Shown here: piece after piece, positions 49,305 to 58,590 of the stretch
How the letters are laid out: the number at the start of each line of letters is the position of its first letter
Position numbering within the stretch: the first letter of the stretch is position 1
Origin: UBA2336 sp965227265
GTDB taxonomy: Bacteria > Bacteroidota > Bacteroidia > Cytophagales > Cyclobacteriaceae
Length of the DNA: 64,000 bases
Direction: 5' to 3'
NCBI GenBank assembly: GCA_965227265.1
Contig: OZ245738.1
Location: 62,001 to 126,000, forward strand
Program-made: the position numbers and the translations under genes
Notes under the pieces: generated by a model
The model's database searches: none
What the model was told of the DNA's origin: nothing
The model's input: only the letters and a program-made list of their open reading frames with translations

Positions 49305-49700
49305 TTTTGGAGAAGGTTATGTATCCGTGATGGCCTTTGATAAAACCCTTTATCGCTTCAAGCTTGGCATTCTTTTTATCATTCTCCAGGCAGAAATCAA
49401 TTACGCTGGAGATCAGGGTAACAGCTTCTTCAGACTTAAGGGATTCAGCCAGCTTCAACTTTTCTATATAACCTGCACCAATCGATCCGCCACCGTTACC
49501 ATTAGTTGTCTTTAATTCTATCAAAAGTTCTCCTTCCGTTATGCCGAGAGCTGTGGCAAGTTTCGTTATAACCCTTTCTTCCCGGCACTTTTTGATTGTT
49601 TTCGAAATTATTTTACGTGATGCGCCTCCCGGGTATCTCAAACAAAAAGGTGAATAATATTTGCCAACGTTAGTGGGTCATCTTCTCCTAAAAACCCATT
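49270..49700 (-). pseudogene. Degraded XRE-type regulator
   Basis: The minus-strand frame 49270-49641 (123 codons, TTG start) reads SRKIISKTIKK and VITKLATALGITEGELL, the second half of an XRE helix-turn-helix. The first half appears in another frame just upstream (TLANIIHLF, ending at a TGA near 49648). A single frameshift would join them, so the gene looks broken. Downstream a helical tail (ESLKSEEAVTLISSVIDF) is like those of XRE regulators. The end overlaps the small membrane gene on the plus strand. Confidence 0.4.
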
Positions 49701-49797
49701 TTTTATTTTAAATTTACTAGTAAACACTAAACAACTTTAGGCTAAAATACTGGTAAACGACATTAGACTAACTGCACATAATTATACTGTTTAATTG

Positions 49798-49830
49798 AAA
49801 AAGAGCCTTTTAACGAGGCTCTTTTTATTT
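49798..49830. terminator. Bidirectional intrinsic terminator
   Basis: A perfect ten-base-pair stem AAAAAGAGCC/GGCTCTTTTT with a nine-base loop. The A-run and T-run make it work on both strands. It lies directly after the stop of the S9 peptidase gene (minus strand). Confidence 0.85.
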
Positions 49831-49833
49831 TGA

Positions 49834-51885
49834 TCACTTATCCAGATACTGCTTCAACCACCCAGCAAACTCCTGATAAAAGAACCGGCTGTTTTCTGCT
49901 TTTAGAATCCAGTGATTCTCCTCCGGGAATACAATCAGCTTACCCGGAATTTTTTGACGTTGAAGAACATGCCATGTTTCAATGGAATTATTGACCGGCA
50001 CCCGAAAATCCAGTTCACCCACCGTTACTAGCATTGGTGTTTTAAAATTGGCTGAGTAGGTGAATGGGTTCTGCTCTTTCCATACTTTTGAGTTTGACCA
50101 AGGTGTGCCACCATTTATTTCTTCACGGCCAAATATTCCATCACTTGTTGACCATTGAGAAACGCTGTTCACTAAACCAGCGTGACTGATCAGGCATTTA
50201 TAATGCGTTGTGGTCGCCTGCATCCAGTTCGCCAAGTGGCCACCATAACTTCCTCCGGCACATGCTTGTCTAGTGCCATCGATAAACGAGAATTTTTTAA
50301 TTGCATATGCAGCTGCTTCATTGATTTCAGTTGCCGGCCCCTTGAATGGATCGAATTGAATGTCCTGAGCAAATTTCTCACCATACCCAGTTGAGCCGGT
50401 GTAATCAGTCAGGAGTAAAACATATCCCGGGCTTGCCAATAAGTGCTGGTTCCAGCGATACGTCCAGTTTTCTTTAGAAGAGCTATGAGGGCCTCCATGC
50501 ATAACAACGAGTAGAGGATATTTTTTACCGGTATCAAAACCGGCAGGTCTTATTAACATGCTTCGGATTTTTTTTCCACGACTGCTCGTCATCCAAAACG
50601 TTTCGGCTGCTGGAAGGTCAAGCTCGTTAAGGGCTTTCTCGTTGAATTTTGTTATAAAAGTATGACTGCCATCAGCGTTCAGCGATACAACTTCAAAAGG
50701 CATGGATGTGGATTCATAATTGGCGGTTAGCACAAATTTTCCATACTGCGAAACACTCAGGTTAAGATGACAACCTGAAGGCACGTTGCTGTACAGTTTC
50801 GGTTCACCCACACTCAGGGTAGTAGTGTATATTTTATCACGACCCTGATCCTCAACAACAGCAAACACTTTGTCGCCATTCAATACGTAATTGGTTATTA
50901 GCCTATCGAGTTTCTCAAAAAGAATTTTTCTGGTTTCCAGGGATGGCCAATCCAACCGTATTAATTCGCCCTGGTTATAAACCTTATGGTTATTATTTGG
51001 AGTGGAGAAACATAATAGATATTTACCGTCTGGTGAAAACTGTGGTGATGCATATTCATTTTTACCGGTAGTAAGTTGCTTCGCATCCCCGCCTTTCAAG
51101 GAGATTTTATAGAGATGAACAGACGCATTTTGATAAGCAAGTGTATTCCAATCGGTTGAAGCTGTTACAATAATTTCTGAATTGTCGGGCGACCATGTAG
51201 CAGTAACGAAACGGAAGCCAGGTAATGCACTGATCGTTACATCTTTAAAAATATCCCGTGCGATGCTTCCCGGTTTAATAGATTGAACAAAGGCGTGCGT
51301 CTTTTTTTCATCGACCCAATGATCCCAATCCCGAATCGGAAATGTTGTATACACCCGGGCTTTATATTTAATTTTTTTCTTATCGGCCGTGATCACTTTA
51401 TTAAGCGAATCCGTATAAGCATGCGGATAAACCTGGCTATTGAACAGGATCATAGTGCCATCAGGACTCCATTGAGGCGCACTTGCACCGGTTGATAGAT
51501 TTGTTAAGCGCTGCGCTTCACCGCCTTCTTTTATATTAAGCGTATAGATCTGTGATTCCTCATCACCATCCCGTTTTGCAGTGAACGCAATATATTTTCC
51601 ATCCGGACTCCATGAGTAATTGCTTTCCCCTGCTTTTCCTGCCGTGAGCTTGCGAGGCTCTGAGCTTCCATCGGTAGGGGCGATCCAAATATCATTTACC
51701 TGTTCTTTTTCATCATACGATGGCTCGAGTAAGCTGAAAATGACCTGAGAACCATCCGGACTAACCGATGGAACACCAACTCTTTTCAGCGCCCACATCG
51801 CTTCATGTGATATAGGTTTTTTCTGTTGTGCAAAACATGTGATTGCAATAAAGCTGGCTGCAATAAGCGTTACAATTATTTTCAT
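49834..51885 (-). CDS. S9-family prolyl-oligopeptidase-type peptidase
   Basis: A 683-residue secreted enzyme with a signal peptide (LIAASFIAITCFA before QQK). The N-terminal 400 residues form a beta propeller with PD40-like blades (SVSPDGSQVIFSL, SWSPDGKYIAFTA, FSPDGKYLLCFS). The C-terminal alpha/beta hydrolase carries the catalytic Ser546 in GGSYGG, the Asp in GELDFRVP and the His in ENHWI. The closest family is the acylaminoacyl/dipeptidyl-peptidase branch of S9. The gene stands alone, with a bidirectional terminator behind it. Confidence 0.93.
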   Translation of the reverse strand: MKIIVTLIAASFIAITCFAQQKKPISHEAMWALKRVGVPSVSPDGSQVIFSLLEPSYDEKEQVNDIWIAPTDGSSEPRKLTAGKAGESNYSWSPDGKYIAFTAKRDGDEESQIYTLNIKEGGEAQRLTNLSTGASAPQWSPDGTMILFNSQVYPHAYTDSLNKVITADKKKIKYKARVYTTFPIRDWDHWVDEKKTHAFVQSIKPGSIARDIFKDVTISALPGFRFVTATWSPDNSEIIVTASTDWNTLAYQNASVHLYKISLKGGDAKQLTTGKNEYASPQFSPDGKYLLCFSTPNNNHKVYNQGELIRLDWPSLETRKILFEKLDRLITNYVLNGDKVFAVVEDQGRDKIYTTTLSVGEPKLYSNVPSGCHLNLSVSQYGKFVLTANYESTSMPFEVVSLNADGSHTFITKFNEKALNELDLPAAETFWMTSSRGKKIRSMLIRPAGFDTGKKYPLLVVMHGGPHSSSKENWTYRWNQHLLASPGYVLLLTDYTGSTGYGEKFAQDIQFDPFKGPATEINEAAAYAIKKFSFIDGTRQACAGGSYGGHLANWMQATTTHYKCLISHAGLVNSVSQWSTSDGIFGREEINGGTPWSNSKVWKEQNPFTYSANFKTPMLVTVGELDFRVPVNNSIETWHVLQRQKIPGKLIVFPEENHWILKAENSRFFYQEFAGWLKQYLDK

Positions 51886-51939
51886 GAAATGGAGAATTAG
51901 AATGGATTAAGATAATTTAAATATTCCTTATTTTATACC

Positions 51940-52461
51940 ATGATAAAAATTCTTTGTTTATCCGGAAGTCTGAGGGAGAACTCTTCTACGCACATTGTCT
52001 TAAATGAAGTCACCAATCATCAAAATTCTGAAGTTCAATTTTCGGTCTACGATAGTTTAGGTAAGCTTCCTCATTTCAACGATAGTGCTGACGTACCGGA
52101 TGCGGTAATGAACTTTCGTGAAGCTTTAAAAAATTCAGATGGCATATTGTTCGTAACGCCTGAGTATGCCTTTGGCGTACCGGGCACATTAAAAAATGCG
52201 TTGGACTGGACGGTTTCTTCCGGTGAGTTCGTGAATAAACCCACTGCCGTAGTTGTAGCCTCTACAGGTGGAGAAAATGCAATGCAGTCATTATTGCTTA
52301 CACTGAAAGCTATTTCAGCGAACATAGCGGAAAGAAGCACCTTGCTGGTTTCATTTATTCGCTCGAAAATTAATCAGCAAGAAGTGACTGATGCAACGCT
52401 TAGAACTTCTTTGCGGGAACTAACCGAGGACTTGGTGAAAAATATTAAGACATTGAAATAA
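51940..52461 (+). CDS. NADPH-dependent FMN reductase family protein
   Basis: A 173-residue flavodoxin-fold protein. The FMN loop reads LSGSLRENSSTHIVL (residues 6-20), and TPEYAFGVPGTLKNALDW is the second flavin-binding motif of the family. These enzymes reduce flavin, quinones or dyes with NAD(P)H. It is divergent from the S9 peptidase and convergent with uvrB, whose stop lies five bases past its own. Confidence 0.9.
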   Translation: MIKILCLSGSLRENSSTHIVLNEVTNHQNSEVQFSVYDSLGKLPHFNDSADVPDAVMNFREALKNSDGILFVTPEYAFGVPGTLKNALDWTVSSGEFVNKPTAVVVASTGGENAMQSLLLTLKAISANIAERSTLLVSFIRSKINQQEVTDATLRTSLRELTEDLVKNIKTLK

Positions 52462-52466
52462 CAAGC

Positions 52467-54491
52467 TTATTTTTTCTCTTCGATTAATTTCAAAATTGCC
52501 ATGTACTCATCGCGTAGTTTGGCAGCTTCCATAAATTCCAACTCTTTCGCAGCTTTCTCCATGGATTTTTTAGTACGGTCTGCCATTTTTTGTAGTTCGT
52601 CTTTTCCTAAGTAGGCTACTACCGGATCGGCTGCGAGTGAAGTTTCTTCGCTCTCTACGTAGTAATTCCTGGTTGACTTTTTGGAGTCAGCAACTTTTGT
52701 TTGACCAAGGATAGATTCTTTGGAGCGTACAATGGTTTTAGGTGTTATGCCATTGGCTTTGTTATAAATGATCTGGACTTCTCTTCTCCGATTGGTCTCA
52801 TCGATTGCTTGCTGCATGGATTCTGTGATCTTATCGGCATACATAATTACACGACCGTTTTCGTTACGCGCGGCCCGACCAATGGTTTGAACGAGCGAAC
52901 GTTGATTTCGCAAGAAGCCTTCTTTATCAGCATCGAGGATTGCGACAAGCGATACTTCCGGTAAATCCAAGCCTTCCCGTAGGAGGTTAACACCTACCAG
53001 CACATCAAATACTCCGAGTCTTAGTTCGCGAAGAATTTCGACACGATCCAATGTTGTAACTTCCGAATGGATGTAGCGGCACTTCACGCCTGCCCGTTCC
53101 ATAAACTTGGTAAGCTCTTCGGCCATGCGCTTGGTTAGCGTTGTTACAAGAACGCGCTCTTTTTTCTTAACGCGCTCATCAATTTCTTCCAATAGATCAT
53201 CAATCTGGTTTTTGCTTGGGCGAACATCAATTTCAGGATCAAGCAATCCTGTCGGACGAATCAATTGCTCCACTACAACACCTTCTGATTTTCTTAATTC
53301 GTATTCAGCAGGTGTTGCACTTACATACACAGCTTGGTTCACCAACGATTCAAATTCGTTAAATGTTAACGGTCGGTTATCTAGCGCAGCCGGGAGTCGG
53401 AAGCCATAATCCACAAGATTTACTTTGCGTGAACGATCACCACCCCACATCGCGCGGATTTGCGGAATTGTTACGTGACTCTCATCGACAACAATTAAGA
53501 AATCATCCGGGAAGTAATCGATCAAACAAAAAGGTCTTGCACCGGGTTCTCTTCGATCAAAGTATCGTGAATAGTTTTCAATGCCTGAGCAATAGCCAAG
53601 CTCCCGCATCATTTCAAGGTCAAACTCAGTTCGTTCTTTCAGTCTTTTAGCTTCCAGGAATTTTCGGTCTGACTCAAACATGCTAACCTGACGAACCATA
53701 TCATCCTGAATTTCGCGCATCGCTTGATGCATGGATTCTTTTCCGGTAACGAAAAGGTTTGCGGGGAAAATTGTTACAACAGTTTCATCCGAAATTTTCT
53801 TTCCGCTAACCGGTTCAATGCGTTGAATGGATTCAATTTGATCGCCCCAGAAAAAAATCCGGATTGCATAATCTGCGTAAGCAAGAAAAATATCAACTGT
53901 GTCACCTTTTACCCGAAACGTTCCGCGCTTAAATTCAGCTTCTGTACGATTGTATAAAATATCTACCAATCCAAAGAGCAGTCTGTTTCGCGAAATCGAT
54001 TCTCCGGCTGTCAGTTTGATTACATTCTTTCCAAACTCTTCCGGATTACCGATACCGTAAATACACGATACGGAAGCAACTACAATAACATCTCTTCTCC
54101 CTGTAAGAAGCGAAGATGTCGCGCTTAAGCGAAGCTTTTCAATTTCTTCATTGATGGAAAGATCTTTTTCTATATACAAATTAGAGGAAGGTATAAATGC
54201 TTCCGGCTGATAGTAATCGTAATAGGAGATGAAATACTCAACTGCATTTTCCGGGAAGAAATTTTTGAACTCCCCGTATAGCTGGGCGGCAAGAGTTTTG
54301 TTATGACTCAGTACAAGTGTTGGTCGCTGTGTTTTGGCAATCACATTTGCCATGGTAAACGTTTTACCCGAACCTGTAACCCCTAGTAAGGTCTGATGTG
54401 GTTCTCCATTGTCAAGTCCGGAAACAAGCTGTTCGATTGCTTTGGGCTGATCGCCTGTCGGTACGTATTCACTAGTGATTTTGAAATCCAT
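52467..54491 (-). CDS. uvrB: Excinuclease ABC subunit B
   Basis: UvrB checks damaged DNA in nucleotide-excision repair and loads UvrC. The 674-residue protein has the family length. Walker A is GVTGSGKTFTMANV (about residues 38-51). The beta-hairpin region is YYDYYQPEAFIPSSNLYIEKD, and the helicase motifs include LIDYFPDDFLIVVDESHV, SATPAEYEL and QTIGRAARN. The C-terminal UVR domain (MEKAAKELEFMEAAKLRDEY) is present. Expressed alone; a gap with short repeats separates it from aroE. Confidence 0.98.
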   Translation of the reverse strand: MDFKITSEYVPTGDQPKAIEQLVSGLDNGEPHQTLLGVTGSGKTFTMANVIAKTQRPTLVLSHNKTLAAQLYGEFKNFFPENAVEYFISYYDYYQPEAFIPSSNLYIEKDLSINEEIEKLRLSATSSLLTGRRDVIVVASVSCIYGIGNPEEFGKNVIKLTAGESISRNRLLFGLVDILYNRTEAEFKRGTFRVKGDTVDIFLAYADYAIRIFFWGDQIESIQRIEPVSGKKISDETVVTIFPANLFVTGKESMHQAMREIQDDMVRQVSMFESDRKFLEAKRLKERTEFDLEMMRELGYCSGIENYSRYFDRREPGARPFCLIDYFPDDFLIVVDESHVTIPQIRAMWGGDRSRKVNLVDYGFRLPAALDNRPLTFNEFESLVNQAVYVSATPAEYELRKSEGVVVEQLIRPTGLLDPEIDVRPSKNQIDDLLEEIDERVKKKERVLVTTLTKRMAEELTKFMERAGVKCRYIHSEVTTLDRVEILRELRLGVFDVLVGVNLLREGLDLPEVSLVAILDADKEGFLRNQRSLVQTIGRAARNENGRVIMYADKITESMQQAIDETNRRREVQIIYNKANGITPKTIVRSKESILGQTKVADSKKSTRNYYVESEETSLAADPVVAYLGKDELQKMADRTKKSMEKAAKELEFMEAAKLRDEYMAILKLIEEKK

Positions 54492-54496
54492 GGAGA

Positions 54497-54623
54497 AAGT
54501 TAATAGTTATCCGTGGAAAAGTTAATAGTTATCCGTAGGAAGTTAATAGTTATTAGTTAATAGGAATAGAATGCCCGAGCACCTGACACAAGTCGTCAGT
54601 GATCTAATCATTAACTATTAACT
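54497..54623. repeat. Short direct and inverted repeats between uvrB and aroE
   Basis: AAGTTAATAGTTATCCGT occurs at 54497-54514 and 54519-54536, and its first 14 bases again at 54540-54553, with a period of 21-22 bases. The reverse complement TAACTATTAACT lies at 54612-54623, so a hairpin is possible. Non-coding. Confidence 0.6.
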
Positions 54624-54642
54624 GATAACGTTTAACGGATAA

Positions 54643-55386
54643 CTAATTATTCCAGATGTTCCAGGATTTCTCTGCCTGAATGTGAAGCATTTCCAAACCG
54701 TTTTTAATGGTAGCACCACGAATCTCAGCTTTCTGTAAAAACTGCGTGCGGGCTGGATTGTAAATCAAGTCGTAAACGTAATGCTCACGGGTAAGATGTT
54801 CATTATCCAGGGGAGGCAATGAGCTCTCGTTTGGATGCATACCAAGTGGTGTTGTGTTAATGATTAGATGTGAGGCTTCGATCTCTTTGCTGTTTGCATT
54901 GATTTCTTCGTATGAATAATCACCGTTAGTCTTATCGCGGGAAACTATTTTGAAGGGTATGTTTAGTTTGGTCAACGCCTGACGAACTGCTTTGGAAGAT
55001 CCGCCTGAACCGAGTACCAACGCTTTGAACGTTTTATCCTTGGGCAGCCATTTTTCAATGGTTTCATAGAATGCATCTGAATCTGTGTTGTAACCTTTGA
55101 GCTTTCCTTTCTCAACTTTGATAACGTTCACTGCGCCAATTTCTTTTGCAGCCGGATCGATCTCATTCAGATACTTGAGCACTTGTTCTTTATACGGAAG
55201 GGTAACATTTAATCCGCTGAGCGCTTTATTATCTTTTATCAGCTTTTCTATGTCCTGAATATTTGTAAGCGGAAACAATTCGTAGTGATAATCCCGTAAG
55301 CCTTCTCTGAAGAACTTTTCGTCAAAATATGATTTCGAAAATGAGTGACTTACTGTTGCGCCAATGAGGCCGAATATTTTTTCCAT
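54643..55386 (-). CDS. aroE: Shikimate dehydrogenase
   Basis: Reduces 3-dehydroshikimate to shikimate with NADPH in aromatic amino-acid synthesis. The 247-residue protein has the substrate site SHSFSKSYFDEKF (residues 14-26) and the NVTLPYKE motif with the catalytic Lys. It also has a Rossmann loop LVLGSGGSSKAV and the conserved NTTPLGMHP. It begins one base before the stop-adjacent DUF368 gene ends (gap 1 base), so it is the last gene of a housekeeping operon starting at the TPR gene or further upstream. Confidence 0.95.
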   Translation of the reverse strand: MEKIFGLIGATVSHSFSKSYFDEKFFREGLRDYHYELFPLTNIQDIEKLIKDNKALSGLNVTLPYKEQVLKYLNEIDPAAKEIGAVNVIKVEKGKLKGYNTDSDAFYETIEKWLPKDKTFKALVLGSGGSSKAVRQALTKLNIPFKIVSRDKTNGDYSYEEINANSKEIEASHLIINTTPLGMHPNESSLPPLDNEHLTREHYVYDLIYNPARTQFLQKAEIRGATIKNGLEMLHIQAEKSWNIWNN

Positions 55387-55387
55387 G

Positions 55388-56326
55388 TCAGTGTTTCAAT
55401 TTTAATCGTGTCGCAATCCGTTCTGTAACAATAACGATACAAACTCCAATTGCCATCATCAGAATCGCCTGAAAGAGTTTAGGATCCTTTCCTGTTTCTG
55501 ATAAAAGGTGCCAAGGTAGTACACTTTTATCAAATACCGCAACTTGCTCTCCTTTGCGGGTTGTTACAAACTCTAAGCCTTGTCTCCAGGGCCATACTTT
55601 ATTTAACGAGCCCAACATAAAACCGGCTAATACAGCTACCGTTATATGATGATAATGATCGAGCACCCAGGTAATTAGTCGCGCAAAGCTTAACAATCCA
55701 ATCATTCCCCCGGCAGCAAAAATTAAAATCACAAGTATGTTGAACTCTTGAAGTGATGTAATCATATACTGATACTTCCCCAACAATATCAGAATGAATG
55801 CTCCTGAGATTCCCGGAAAGATCATCGAACAGATTGCCAACGCTCCACAAATAAAAACAAACCAATACGCGTCCGGAGTTTCCATAGGCGATAAGATTGT
55901 GATAAAGTATCCAATGACTGCGCTTACAATAAATGCAACAATCGGTTTATAGCCCCAGGCCTTTATTTCCTTCAGCACAAGTGCTACTGATGCAAAGATC
56001 ACCCCAAAGAAAAATGAACTTACCAGTATAGGATAGTGAACGATAAGATTAAAAATGACGTTAACTAAAACGAGGAGACTGGTTATTACGCCTGCGAATA
56101 CAGTTAGTAAAAAATTTCCGTTGATCTTTTTCCACAATTCAGTAAACCTGAATTTGATCAATAACCTGAAGGCATCGCGGTCAATCTCCGTTAATGAATG
56201 GAGAAGTTCTTCATAGATCCCGGTAATGAACGCAATCGTTCCACCCGATACTCCGGGTACCGCATCGGCTATGCCCATGCACAGCCCTTTGATAAAGAGC
56301 AGTATATAATCCTCTACTTTTCTCAA
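55388..56326 (-). CDS. DUF368 membrane protein (undecaprenyl-phosphate translocase type)
   Basis: A 312-residue membrane protein with eight to ten helices. The motifs GLCMGIADAVPGVSGGTIAFITG at the start (residues 15-37) and SMIFPGISGAFILILLGKY in the middle are the duplicated DUF368 signature. Members of this family (PopT/UptA-like proteins) are reported to recycle undecaprenyl phosphate; that role is family knowledge, not shown here. Neighbour aroE is one base away and the ComA-like gene touches its start. Confidence 0.87.
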   Translation of the reverse strand: MRKVEDYILLFIKGLCMGIADAVPGVSGGTIAFITGIYEELLHSLTEIDRDAFRLLIKFRFTELWKKINGNFLLTVFAGVITSLLVLVNVIFNLIVHYPILVSSFFFGVIFASVALVLKEIKAWGYKPIVAFIVSAVIGYFITILSPMETPDAYWFVFICGALAICSMIFPGISGAFILILLGKYQYMITSLQEFNILVILIFAAGGMIGLLSFARLITWVLDHYHHITVAVLAGFMLGSLNKVWPWRQGLEFVTTRKGEQVAVFDKSVLPWHLLSETGKDPKLFQAILMMAIGVCIVIVTERIATRLKLKH

Positions 56327-57127
56327 TTAATCCACGTAGAATGGGGGCGTTGAATTGCCCTTTCTTTCAATACCGAGGAAATGTAAAAAGGTATCACCGC
56401 GTAATCCTAACCGAACTGTTTCCAGTGGAATGATTTCATTGGGAGCAATGTTGCCGAGGTTGACATTTGCACCAAGCAACTTTACAAACCATACTTGCTG
56501 TGCTTTCTGGGGAGCTTCCCAAATAATTTTTTCAAAAGGAATTTTGGTCAGGATTTCCTGAACCAAACCTGAACGAACTTCACCGGTTCCGCGGAACAGG
56601 CCAACGTTTCCGCCTTCACGTGCTTCACCGATAACTTTCCAGGCTCCGGCTTGTAGTTCTTTCTGCATCAGATCGATCCACAGATACGGTGGGATGATCT
56701 TGTCGGCATCTTTAGAACCTACTTCAGAAAGCACGGTTACCTGCTTCGAAAGTTTTTCGATGTATTCACATTTTTTATCATGATCGAGATCCATAGAGCC
56801 GTCCGACACTTCTGCGAAGGTCATTCCGTACTCATCGAGTACTCTGCGGTAATCATCAAACTGATCGCGGATAACAAATGCTTCAAAGAGCGTTCCGCCA
56901 AAGTAGGTCGGGATGCCTGCATCTTTGAAGACCTTTAATTTCTCTTTCAGGTTGGGCGTAACGAAGGAAGTTCCCCAGCCGAGCTTTACAATATCAACAT
57001 GATTGCCCGCTACACTTACAAAGTCTTCTGCTTCGCGGATGCTCAAACCTTTGTCCATAGCCATCGTAAAGCCGGAGTTCCTGGGCTTGCTGGTGCGCTC
57101 AGGTAATTTCTTAAGATCGTAATTCAT
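56327..57127 (-). CDS. Phosphosulfolactate synthase (ComA) family protein
   Basis: A 266-residue TIM-barrel protein. Matching motifs are VDIVKLGWGTSFVTPN, FGGTLFEAFVIRDQ, EVSDGSMDLD and VLSEVGSKDA. The late APQKAQQVWFVKLLGANVNLGNI also fits. In methanogens ComA makes phosphosulfolactate for coenzyme M. Bacteroidota lack that cofactor but commonly carry this family, perhaps for sulfonate or sulfolactate chemistry, so its substrate is uncertain. It is adjacent to the TPR gene without a gap. Confidence 0.85.
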   Translation of the reverse strand: MNYDLKKLPERTSKPRNSGFTMAMDKGLSIREAEDFVSVAGNHVDIVKLGWGTSFVTPNLKEKLKVFKDAGIPTYFGGTLFEAFVIRDQFDDYRRVLDEYGMTFAEVSDGSMDLDHDKKCEYIEKLSKQVTVLSEVGSKDADKIIPPYLWIDLMQKELQAGAWKVIGEAREGGNVGLFRGTGEVRSGLVQEILTKIPFEKIIWEAPQKAQQVWFVKLLGANVNLGNIAPNEIIPLETVRLGLRGDTFLHFLGIERKGNSTPPFYVD

Positions 57128-58537
57128 TTAGTTGTTGTCTTTTCTAAACTGCTCGATGATCTTGTAGAGCGCCTTTTGAGTTTCCAGTTTAGGGAAGAAT
57201 TCGAAAAGGGTTTCGTGACCATCAAAGTCCAAAATTAAAGCATTTTCCAGATAATTAAATGCTTCCTTGTAATTGCCTGCTTCTATGAGGTATATGGTCA
57301 TGCGGTACAGGATTTCCGCATCATCGGGATTGTCGTGCATGGCTTGCGATAAAACATCAAGCGCTTTTTGATGATCGCCTTGTTCATAATAGATAAACGA
57401 CCAATTAAGCCAGATTTCCTTGTCTTTCGGATCAAGCTTGCTGGCTTCTTCGTATGCGTCAATGCTGGAAATAATATTTCCAACTTTAAATTCTGCGTGT
57501 GCGATTGCTTTCCAGTATTCTGGATTTTCTACGTGAAGCTTTAATGCTTTATTGTAAAAGTGCAGCGCCTGATACCATTTCTCCTGTTTCTCCAAACATG
57601 CACCGGCTCCAAACCAGGCTTCATCGTACAGGTTATCAAGCTTGGCCGCTTTTTGAAAATATTTTAATCCGAGATCATATTGCTCGAGGTTTTCATATGC
57701 TGCACCGATCGAACAGTAAACTTCCGCACTTGGACCTTCGAGTTCAATGGTTTTCTTAAACGCATCCAGCGCTTTCGTATACTCCAACAGGTTCATGTGC
57801 GTATTGCCAATGTTGAAATAGGCAGACGCGAACGTGTTATCAATGGTGATGGCGAAGTCGTAAGCTTTCAGGGCTTCATCATATTGTGTGAGCTTGTTGT
57901 ACACAATACCCAGGTTATACCACGCTGAAGCTGAATACGGATCTTCGTCAATAAATTTCTTGTAATACGAAACGCTGCTTTCCAATTGGCCACTAACATC
58001 CAGGCAGTAAGCAAGTTCATACAAAGCCCCTTCGTGATTGATATTGAACTCAATCGCATTTTTATAGGCTTCAATCGCAAGCTCGTAACTTTCAGAATGC
58101 TGATACGCTAATCCAATATTATAATAAACCTCGTCTTTATCTTCTGCGAATTCAAGCGCCTGCTCATAGCTTTCAATGGCTTCTTTATTTTTGCCTTGCA
58201 GCGTGTAGATAGATCCGCGTGTGAGCATAATTTCCGCATCGTTGGGCTGAAGATTGCCAGCTTGCTCAAGTAACTCGAGCGCATCATCGTATTCACCCAA
58301 TTGGGAAAGCACCTGAGCTTTGATCGTTATAAATTGAGTTGAAAAAGGATATTGATTGATGGCAATGTTAACTGCCTGTAATGCTTTATTATATTTTGCA
58401 CGAAGCATGTAGAAATCCAGGATTTCCTCAAACGCTTCTATTTCAAAAAATTCGGTCTTCTTTTTTCTTAAATGATCTTCAAAACGCTTGATCAGGTCAT
58501 TCCCCTCGTCCTCTTTTTTCCGGAATTCTTTCGCCAT
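57128..58537 (-). CDS. Tetratricopeptide-repeat protein
   Basis: A 469-residue protein built of about twelve TPR units; the repeated helix pairs show patterns such as YDDALELLEQAGNLQPND and EALKAYDFAITIDNTFASA. No signal peptide or membrane helix, so probably cytoplasmic, where it would hold a multi-protein complex. The frame opens at 58594, but the Met at 58537 (MAKEFRKKEDEG) avoids overlap with the epimerase gene and begins just before the repeats. Partner unknown. Confidence 0.85.
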   Translation of the reverse strand: MAKEFRKKEDEGNDLIKRFEDHLRKKKTEFFEIEAFEEILDFYMLRAKYNKALQAVNIAINQYPFSTQFITIKAQVLSQLGEYDDALELLEQAGNLQPNDAEIMLTRGSIYTLQGKNKEAIESYEQALEFAEDKDEVYYNIGLAYQHSESYELAIEAYKNAIEFNINHEGALYELAYCLDVSGQLESSVSYYKKFIDEDPYSASAWYNLGIVYNKLTQYDEALKAYDFAITIDNTFASAYFNIGNTHMNLLEYTKALDAFKKTIELEGPSAEVYCSIGAAYENLEQYDLGLKYFQKAAKLDNLYDEAWFGAGACLEKQEKWYQALHFYNKALKLHVENPEYWKAIAHAEFKVGNIISSIDAYEEASKLDPKDKEIWLNWSFIYYEQGDHQKALDVLSQAMHDNPDDAEILYRMTIYLIEAGNYKEAFNYLENALILDFDGHETLFEFFPKLETQKALYKIIEQFRKDNN

Positions 58538-58590
58538 GGGCAATTGGGTTTTTCTAAGGTAAATAAAAATAGGGCGCAAATGTAAACCTA

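Noticed and set aside
49600..49660. LRYPGG string resembling the start of Dam-type methylases
   Set aside because: No methylase motifs follow; the downstream sequence fits an XRE regulator better.
54497..54623. CRISPR-like direct repeats between uvrB and aroE
   Set aside because: Only three short units with 3-4-base gaps, no spacers and no cas genes.
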